A model generated the notes under the pieces. It was not told the origin of the DNA. It saw only the letters and a list, made by a program, of their open reading frames with translations, and did not search any database. Of a DNA stretch of 53,525 nt, positions 47,747 through 53,525 are shown one piece after another. The DNA is from an uncultured Chromatiaceae bacterium. Lineage in GTDB: Bacteria > Pseudomonadota > Gammaproteobacteria > Tenderiales > Tenderiaceae. Both the position numbers and the translations under genes were made by a program. The DNA lies in contig CALZIQ010000006.1 of the NCBI GenBank assembly GCA_945787735.1, forward strand, positions 7,332 through 60,856, given 5' to 3'. Position 1 is the stretch's first letter. Every line of letters begins with the position of its first letter.

Positions 47747-49095
47747 CAGTATTTCTTTTTGACTACCTTCTTCTTTGCCACACGCTTTTCTCTCGCCATC
47801 AGCGCCTCGATCTCATCCACCTCTTTCGGCACGCCCGAGCTCAACACTTCATGGCCGCTGCGAGTCACGCGCACATCATCTTCAATGCGGATGCCAATAC
47901 CCCACCACTTCTTCGCCACACCTTTGCTACCGGGTGCGATGTAGAGACCGGGCTCCACCGTCAGCACCATGCCTGGTTCAAACAGGCGCCACTCGCCATC
48001 GAGTTTATAGTCGCCGACATCATGGACATCCATGCCCAGCCAGTGGCCGGTGCGATGCATATAAAAACGGCGATAAGCCTCTTCTTTGATCAGCTTGGCC
48101 GGCGTGCCCTTGAGCAGGCCAAGTTTAATTAAACCTTTGGTCAACACCTTCACCGCTGCCTTGTGCGGCTCGTCCCAATGGTTACCGGGCTGGACCTTGT
48201 CGATGGCGGCATGCTGCGCCGCCAACACAATTTCATACAGTGCCTTTTGCGCCGGATTGAATTTGCCATTGACGGGAAATGTGCGGGTAATGTCGGCAGC
48301 GTAGTTGTCGTATTCACCGCCGGCATCAATAAGCACGAGGTCACCACCCTGTAATTCGGATTCGTTTTCGGTGTAGTGCAGAATACAGCCGTTCTCGCCG
48401 CCACCGACGATGGCGGGATAGGCCGCATGGCGGCAACCGTTAACCATAAAGTAATGCAACAGCTCGGCCTCAAGCTGATATTCCATCAAACCGGGTTGGC
48501 ACAACTGCATAGCGCGGCAATGCGCCTTGGCCGACACTTTAGCGGCCTTTTTCATTTTCTGAATTTCAGCCGCGCTCTTGATCAGCCGCATCTCGTGCAG
48601 CAAATGATCAAGAGAAACAAATTCGCCCGGCGCATGCACACCGGAGCGGGCCTTTTTACGCACCTGATTGAGCCATTCGATCATGTGTTGATCGAGGTCG
48701 GGATGGGTGCCCATGGAGTAGTAAACCCGCGCCTTGTTCTCCATCAGGCCGGGCAGGATGTCATCGATGTCACTGATGGGAAAAGCATCGTCGGCACCAA
48801 AGCGCTCCATCGCTCCTTCCAGCCCTGCACGGCGGCCGTTCCAGGTTTCCATTTCGGGATCGCGTTCGCGGCAAAACAAAACAAACTGACCCTGCTTGCG
48901 CCCAGGGATTAGCACCACAACGGCCTCTGGCTCTGGAAAACCTGTCAGGTAAAAAAAATCACTATCGGCACGGTATGGGTGTTCCACGTCGCGGCTGCGG
49001 ATGCGTTCCGGCGCCGCTGGCAGAATGGCAATACTGCCAGGCCCAAGCATGTGCAGCAGGCGCTGACGCCGCTTGGCAAACTCACTCATTTTCAT
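47746..49095 (-). CDS. pepP: Xaa-Pro aminopeptidase PepP
   Basis: EFAKRRQRLLHMLGPGSIAILPAAPERIRSRDVEHPYRADSDFFYLTGFPEPEAVVVLIPG...LVLIDAGGEYDNYAADITRTFPVNGKF...HRTGHWLGMDVHDVG. Confidence 0.96.
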   Translation of the reverse strand: MKMSEFAKRRQRLLHMLGPGSIAILPAAPERIRSRDVEHPYRADSDFFYLTGFPEPEAVVVLIPGRKQGQFVLFCRERDPEMETWNGRRAGLEGAMERFGADDAFPISDIDDILPGLMENKARVYYSMGTHPDLDQHMIEWLNQVRKKARSGVHAPGEFVSLDHLLHEMRLIKSAAEIQKMKKAAKVSAKAHCRAMQLCQPGLMEYQLEAELLHYFMVNGCRHAAYPAIVGGGENGCILHYTENESELQGGDLVLIDAGGEYDNYAADITRTFPVNGKFNPAQKALYEIVLAAQHAAIDKVQPGNHWDEPHKAAVKVLTKGLIKLGLLKGTPAKLIKEEAYRRFYMHRTGHWLGMDVHDVGDYKLDGEWRLFEPGMVLTVEPGLYIAPGSKGVAKKWWGIGIRIEDDVRVTRSGHEVLSSGVPKEVDEIEALMAREKRVAKKKVVKKKY

Positions 49096-49716
49096 TTAGT
49101 GCAATACCACATCACTCGGCGCCCCGGCGGGCGGATCGCGTTGATCGCCCATATTCAACAGCTCGTCACGCAACATCAGCACTCCCATGCGAACGTATTC
49201 CGAGATATCGAAAAAAGCGGTTTCACCAGCCTCGTTGCCATCCTCATCCTCGTGGCTGAGGCGCGCAATCTCGACCAAATCCTGGGCAAATTCTTGCACC
49301 GGTTCTGAAAAAGCGCTGAACTCTTTAATGCCGCCCAGGCTCAAGCCATACAAGTAACCCGTGCACCAGCTGCCCAAGGCTTCGGTGCGCTGATCGAGAG
49401 AAGTATCATCATCCGGCAGCAGCAATTGAAAACCCAATTCGGGATCGGCCAGCTGCTTGACCGCATCTTCATACAGGGCCTTAAGCGCCTCTTTATCGGA
49501 AGCATCCACGTCACCGCCAGAGGGAATATCTGTTCCCTCAAGCACAGCCTCTATTTCGCCACCCAGCATCTGTCGCGCCCAGGCTTCGCCTTCCAAACCA
49601 GGTTGACAACTAACCATGGCGCAGAGAATGCCATGGCACTCGGATGCACTAAACGCGTCTCCATAAGCGGCAAGTAGAGACGCTAAATCATCATAAGCGG
49701 GGGGCGGCAAGGTCAC
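49096..49716 (-). CDS. ygfB: UPF0149 family protein YgfB
   Basis: YDDLASLLAAYGDAFSASECHGILCAMVSCQPGL...LGSWCTGYLYGLSLGGIKEF; likely GTG start at 49716 rather than 49878. Confidence 0.85.
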   Translation of the reverse strand: MTLPPPAYDDLASLLAAYGDAFSASECHGILCAMVSCQPGLEGEAWARQMLGGEIEAVLEGTDIPSGGDVDASDKEALKALYEDAVKQLADPELGFQLLLPDDDTSLDQRTEALGSWCTGYLYGLSLGGIKEFSAFSEPVQEFAQDLVEIARLSHEDEDGNEAGETAFFDISEYVRMGVLMLRDELLNMGDQRDPPAGAPSDVVLH

Positions 49717-49905
49717 GCGGCAGTCCTCAATCAATTCACAATCCCACAATAGTAACACTCCCCAGCAGGCTGTTGAAAAACGTAATGACTGAGCCATATC
49801 AGTTAGATAACTACGGCAATAAACCGAGCGCAGATGGCTTACGATGGTTGCTAAGCACCTACTAGCCGTTGACCACAAGCCCGTCGCCCACTATATTGGC
49901 GAACT

Positions 49906-50142
49906 ATGAGCCAAGAGCAACCACACAGTCATGAGCAGGATCTCAAATCCCTGGAATTCCGGGTCGATGAGTTGATCCAGTTGTGTCATCAGTTAAAGGA
50001 TGAAAATCAGGCCCTGCGCGAGCAGCAAGGCGACTTAATGTCTGAACGCGCCAACCTGATGCAAAAGAATGAAATGGCACGCTCACGTGTCGAGGCAATG
50101 ATCATGCGCCTGAAAAACATGGAACAAGACTATGGCCAGTGA
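49906..50142 (+). CDS. TIGR02449/ZapB-like coiled-coil protein
   Basis: LKSLEFRVDELIQLCHQLKDENQALREQQGDLMSERANLMQKNEMARSRVEAMIMRLKNMEQ; immediately upstream of zapA. Confidence 0.8.
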   Translation: MSQEQPHSHEQDLKSLEFRVDELIQLCHQLKDENQALREQQGDLMSERANLMQKNEMARSRVEAMIMRLKNMEQDYGQ

Positions 50143-50446
50143 GCCGAGCCCTGTCGTTCTCAATATTCTTGGCAAGGAATACCGCGTTGCCTGCCCGCCG
50201 GAAGAACGCGAAGGGCTTCTGCAAAGCGCGGCTTATCTGGATGAAAAGATGCGTGAGATCCGCGATCGCGGCCGCACCACCGGCAGCGACAACATTGCCG
50301 TGATGGCTGCACTCAATATTACCCACGAACTGATGCAAAAACAGGGTCATACCGACAAGATCGATAACACCCTGAGCACCCGGGTAAAAAGCCTGCAAAA
50401 CAAGATTGAGGCGGCACTCTCAAGCGCACGCCAGATCGAAATCTAA
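50132..50446 (+). CDS. zapA: Cell division protein ZapA
   Basis: PVVLNILGKEYRVACPPEEREGLLQSAAYLDEKMREIRDRGRTTGSDNIAVMAALNITHELM; canonical ZapA. Confidence 0.94.
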   Translation: MASEPSPVVLNILGKEYRVACPPEEREGLLQSAAYLDEKMREIRDRGRTTGSDNIAVMAALNITHELMQKQGHTDKIDNTLSTRVKSLQNKIEAALSSARQIEI

Positions 50447-50457
50447 TCCACACACAA

Positions 50458-50484
50458 AAGCCCCTCCCAATCAGGGAGGGGCTT
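50458..50484. terminator. Bidirectional terminator between zapA and the DUF4382-like gene
   Basis: AAGCCCCTCCC-AATCA-GGGAGGGGCTT, perfect 11-bp arms. Confidence 0.8.
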
Positions 50485-50508
50485 ATTCTTGCCTGAAACT
50501 AAGTCTGT

Positions 50509-52305
50509 TTAGTTGAGCAAATTGCCGAACACCACGCTCATCGAGTTCAGCGTCAATGTGGTCGCAGCATCGTCAAACTGACCGCGGGCGGCGACGCGCT
50601 GCACCGGCCGACCGCCGGCGAGCCGTTCGCTAAGCGCCGTTTCAAAGGCCTCAAACGTGCCATAAACATAGACCGTGCCGCTAACATTGATGGCAAACAG
50701 GCCATTGCCATTGCTGCGTGGAGCCAGCGTGGTGGCCTGAGGCAATGCACTCAGATCAGTCACCAGCCAGTGGCGCGAAACATGATGCAAAATGCTGCCA
50801 CTCAGATCCAGAACCATGCCAGATACCGAACTACTGCTAAAAGGTGAGCTGTCGCCACCCGCCCAGGTCACCAGCAGGCTGGCCGGCACGTCGGCCACCT
50901 CAATCACTGTGGTCGCATCAAAATCAGCCGGTGCCGCGCCAAAAGCGGTGACAAAACCACGCACCCTTACTGGGTCATTGATATCGACCCCTGCGAGACT
51001 TAGACTGCCGGTGTTGACCTGGTAATTGGCTTCATCGGCATCACTGCCAGTACCGGTACCGGAAAAATCAAAACGCGTGGCCAACCGACCGTTGATGTGC
51101 TGCAGATCGAGCACTAGCTCACCACTATTCACTGACACCGCCGTACCACCTACTTGGTTTAATAACATACGCGCATGATTGGTGGTGGCCATGGCAGTAT
51201 TGTCGGCATTCAGTTCACCCAGTAGGGCAACACGCTGACCGACTGAGATATCATCCTTATCAAATATAGAGACCGATAACTGGCGTGAAATCTTGGTTGA
51301 TGCACTCAAGTCGACACTCACCTGCTGATTAAAAATCAAAACACCCTCAGCCGTGACGATAGCACCGGCGTCAACGCTGAGCTGATCGCCATTGCGCGCC
51401 AGCACAACACCCACAACACTGTCCTGATCACTGCCGGGCACACTGCTGCCGGCATACACTTCACTGGCTTCGAAACGGCGTGTACTGGTGTTCAGACTGC
51501 CATAGACCACCATCCATGAAGCAAGCGAGAGTTGGTCCATCTGCGCCAAACCGCTATTGCCACTGTAGCTGATGCCATCGATTTCGTAGACGGTGTCACT
51601 GTCCACATAGGCATTAAAACCACCGAAATCACCCTGTCTTAAGGCAAATGGGCGCATGGCCAGCTTGATGCGCGACGCATTTACATCAACCTCGGACAAC
51701 AAGCCACGCAGGCGGTGTTCTTTCGGTTCTTCCAGCGCCACATCGGCCAACAACACCGGCTCAACCGTCACCACTGGCGCAACACCCGAAGTATCGACAC
51801 TGTTAGAGCTTTGCAGATCAAAATCCAGGGTTAAATAAGCGGTTACGCCAGGTAGAATCGTGAGACGGTTCTGACCGGCCAGAGAGACATCCACCTCCAG
51901 CGTGGTGATGGGGTTGCCATCACCGTCCTCCACCGTAGCACTGACCGCCGCATTGTTCACCTCCACCTGGATGTCGGCATTGCTGTAGTCCAGCGTCATG
52001 CTGGCGGCGACATAATTACCCAAGGGAATGGTGGCGGCGGTGAGAAATTCGGTCAGATCTACATACTGTGAAAAATCGATGCGCGTGGTCAACGGTAAGG
52101 TTTCTACCTTAGTGCCATCAGCGCGTTCGAGTTCGATGGAGGTGACATCGACGGCGTAGGCGCGAAAGTCTCCATCCGCATCAGTAATGCCAATGACCAG
52201 CTCTCCGGTCTCATTTGAACTGGCCGAATCGTCCACACCGCAGGCCGCCAATCCCAGCGTAAGCAGCAGGGCCAGCCCCAAACTCATGAATCGTCTTATG
52301 AACAT
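50509..52305 (-). CDS. DUF4382-domain lipoprotein with C-terminal DUF5666-like repeats
   Basis: Lipobox LGLAACG; GELVIGITDADGDFRAYAVDVTSIELERADGTKVETLPLTTRIDFSQYVDLTEFLTAATIPLGNYVAASMTLDYSNADIQVE. Confidence 0.78.
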   Translation of the reverse strand: MFIRRFMSLGLALLLTLGLAACGVDDSASSNETGELVIGITDADGDFRAYAVDVTSIELERADGTKVETLPLTTRIDFSQYVDLTEFLTAATIPLGNYVAASMTLDYSNADIQVEVNNAAVSATVEDGDGNPITTLEVDVSLAGQNRLTILPGVTAYLTLDFDLQSSNSVDTSGVAPVVTVEPVLLADVALEEPKEHRLRGLLSEVDVNASRIKLAMRPFALRQGDFGGFNAYVDSDTVYEIDGISYSGNSGLAQMDQLSLASWMVVYGSLNTSTRRFEASEVYAGSSVPGSDQDSVVGVVLARNGDQLSVDAGAIVTAEGVLIFNQQVSVDLSASTKISRQLSVSIFDKDDISVGQRVALLGELNADNTAMATTNHARMLLNQVGGTAVSVNSGELVLDLQHINGRLATRFDFSGTGTGSDADEANYQVNTGSLSLAGVDINDPVRVRGFVTAFGAAPADFDATTVIEVADVPASLLVTWAGGDSSPFSSSSVSGMVLDLSGSILHHVSRHWLVTDLSALPQATTLAPRSNGNGLFAINVSGTVYVYGTFEAFETALSERLAGGRPVQRVAARGQFDDAATTLTLNSMSVVFGNLLN

Positions 52306-52388
52306 CTTCTCTTCTCCTTCATGTTTTTTGCGTTGTTGTCAGTATTAACAACGCACCGAGGCGGATTCCGTTGACACGCTTTCCGTAT

Positions 52389-52865
52389 TTATTTTTGCCC
52401 TGGACGATGAGAACGCTGCTGACGCAACTTGTCCATAAACTTTTTACGCTGTTGCGGCGTCATAGTCTGCCAACGCTGTCGCAGTTGCTGCTTTTTCGCC
52501 GGTGGCAACTGTTTGAACCACTTGGCGCGGCGCAGCACTCTGGCCTGCTCATCCGCGGGCAACTGTTTGAACTGTTTGAAGCGTTCACGAATGATTGCCT
52601 TCTGCTCTGGCCGCAGCGACTGCCACTGATGAAAACGGCCTTTTGCGATTTTGCGTTCAGCCGGGCTCATGCTCAACCAACGCTGCGCCCCCTTTTGCAA
52701 CCGCTGTTGCTGCGCCAGCTCCAGCCCTGACCAGCGTTCGGCATGAGGCTGCAACAGTTTCTGCTGTTCAATGCTCAACTCATCCCAACCTATGCCTTCA
52801 GACGCCCAGGCACCCGGTATCATCAGCACCATGATTAACAAAATATTTAACCTACTCATGCCCAT
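52389..52865 (-). CDS. DUF3106-like exported protein
   Basis: Signal peptide; repeated W..L...Q......RW..M.P..R pattern (LLQPHAERWSGLELAQQQRLQKGAQRWLSMSPAERKIAKGRFHQWQSLRPEQKAIIRERFKQFKQLP...). Confidence 0.75.
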   Translation of the reverse strand: MGMSRLNILLIMVLMIPGAWASEGIGWDELSIEQQKLLQPHAERWSGLELAQQQRLQKGAQRWLSMSPAERKIAKGRFHQWQSLRPEQKAIIRERFKQFKQLPADEQARVLRRAKWFKQLPPAKKQQLRQRWQTMTPQQRKKFMDKLRQQRSHRPGQK

Positions 52866-53058
52866 TCACCTCGCTTTGAGCCTGCGCTTTCTCTGCATCT
52901 TCTTGCTGTTGCTGGCTATCGAGCCAGGCCTGATCGTCCTCCGACCATTCGCCCAGAAATTCGAGAAACTCGAGCGCGGGCGCATCGTTTTGTTCGCTAG
53001 CAACAGCGGCAGATGCAAGCAGGCTTAATCCACACAACACCGCACTAACCCTGTTCAT
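52852..53058 (-). CDS. Small exported hypothetical protein (68 aa)
   Basis: [68 protein letters not shown]; overlaps neighbours in the same operon. Confidence 0.65.
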   Translation of the reverse strand: MNRVSAVLCGLSLLASAAVASEQNDAPALEFLEFLGEWSEDDQAWLDSQQQQEDAEKAQAQSEVNGHE

Positions 53059-53383
53059 TCTGTTCTTCTAACCAGTAATAAAAATCCAGCTCCTGATAAA
53101 ACTCCGGCTCTTCGCTGCCAGCCAGCATTTCCAGATCGTCGAAGACCGGTGCCAACTGGGCCTGCTCCGGTGTCACCAGATAGAGCGCAACGGCAACTAC
53201 GACCACCATGCCGATCATGGAAACATCGAGCCAAAGCTTGCCGCGGCGCGGTTTCTCCACCGACTCCAGGGCGGCGGCCCGCGCCAGACGCAGGCCGCGC
53301 TGGCTGTCTAGATCTAGGTTCTCAGCCTCGTGATCGAGTTGTTGCTTGATGGCGGCCTGTAACCGGTCGTCTTTGTCTGTCAT
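53045..53383 (-). CDS. DUF3619-like membrane protein (sigma-factor neighbour)
   Basis: Single TM ([19 protein letters not shown]), Asp/Glu-rich C-terminus; ATG 53383 overlaps the upstream sigma stop as ATGA. Confidence 0.7.
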   Translation of the reverse strand: MTDKDDRLQAAIKQQLDHEAENLDLDSQRGLRLARAAALESVEKPRRGKLWLDVSMIGMVVVVAVALYLVTPEQAQLAPVFDDLEMLAGSEEPEFYQELDFYYWLEEQNEQG

Positions 53384-53525
53384 GGCCAATGCCCTCGTAA
53401 TGACTGACGCAGGCTGTGCATGGCCCGCGATGTATGTGTCTTGACGCTGCCTTCGGAACAGCCCATCACCCGGGCGGTCTCGGCCACGTCCAAGCCTTCC
53501 CAGTTGCGCAGCAGAAAGGCCTGTT
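53380..53525 (-). CDS. RNA polymerase sigma-70 (ECF-type) factor, C-terminal region 4 only (runs off the right edge)
   Basis: Reverse translation ...[47 protein letters not shown]; sigma4 HTH. Not in the ORF track. Confidence 0.88.
   Translation of the reverse strand, partial: QAFLLRNWEGLDVAETARVMGCSEGSVKTHTSRAMHSLRQSLRGHWP

Noticed and set aside
1-53525. Search by eye for CRISPR arrays, tRNAs, rRNAs, integrases, prophage or toxin-antitoxin pairs
   Set aside because: None convincingly seen; a tRNAscan-SE/CRISPRDetect run would be needed to exclude them formally.

Overview
This 53.5-kb window looks like an ordinary chromosomal segment of a gammaproteobacterium. It is densely coding and has no intact mobile elements, CRISPR arrays, or rRNA or tRNA genes that I can recognise. 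Most genes belong to familiar families: purT, grxC, srkA, arsC, apaG, mscS, hrpA, hsp20, mazG, pcm, lexA, a lipA-gcv glycine-cleavage operon, L,D-transpeptidases, fbpA/fbpB, a spondin-domain/two-component locus, msrB, nfeD/SPFH, ubiH/ubiI/pepP/ygfB, zapB/zapA, and an ECF-sigma/DUF3619/DUF3106 locus. The best-supported non-coding element is a tandem glycine riboswitch on the minus strand (about 31317-31470). It is followed by a 34-nt perfect-palindrome terminator and sits upstream of lipA as the first gene of a lipA-gcvT-gcvH-gcvPA-tpx-gcvPB operon. Other points worth a second look are: (i) two different L,D-transpeptidases next to a Braun-type lipoprotein ending in Lys; (ii) an adenylate cyclase-PilZ fusion; (iii) a double cNMP-binding/rhodanese/TM protein; (iv) a metallophosphoesterase-like/tetraheme cytochrome fusion overlapping mazG by GTGA; (v) a lexA-imuA-like-alkC-like operon with two SOS boxes; (vi) a start-less beta-barrel gene remnant; and (vii) a degenerate hairpin repeat inside the gcv operon. 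I see no clearly undescribed defence-type system. All family names are from recognition of translated sequence and were not checked by database search.
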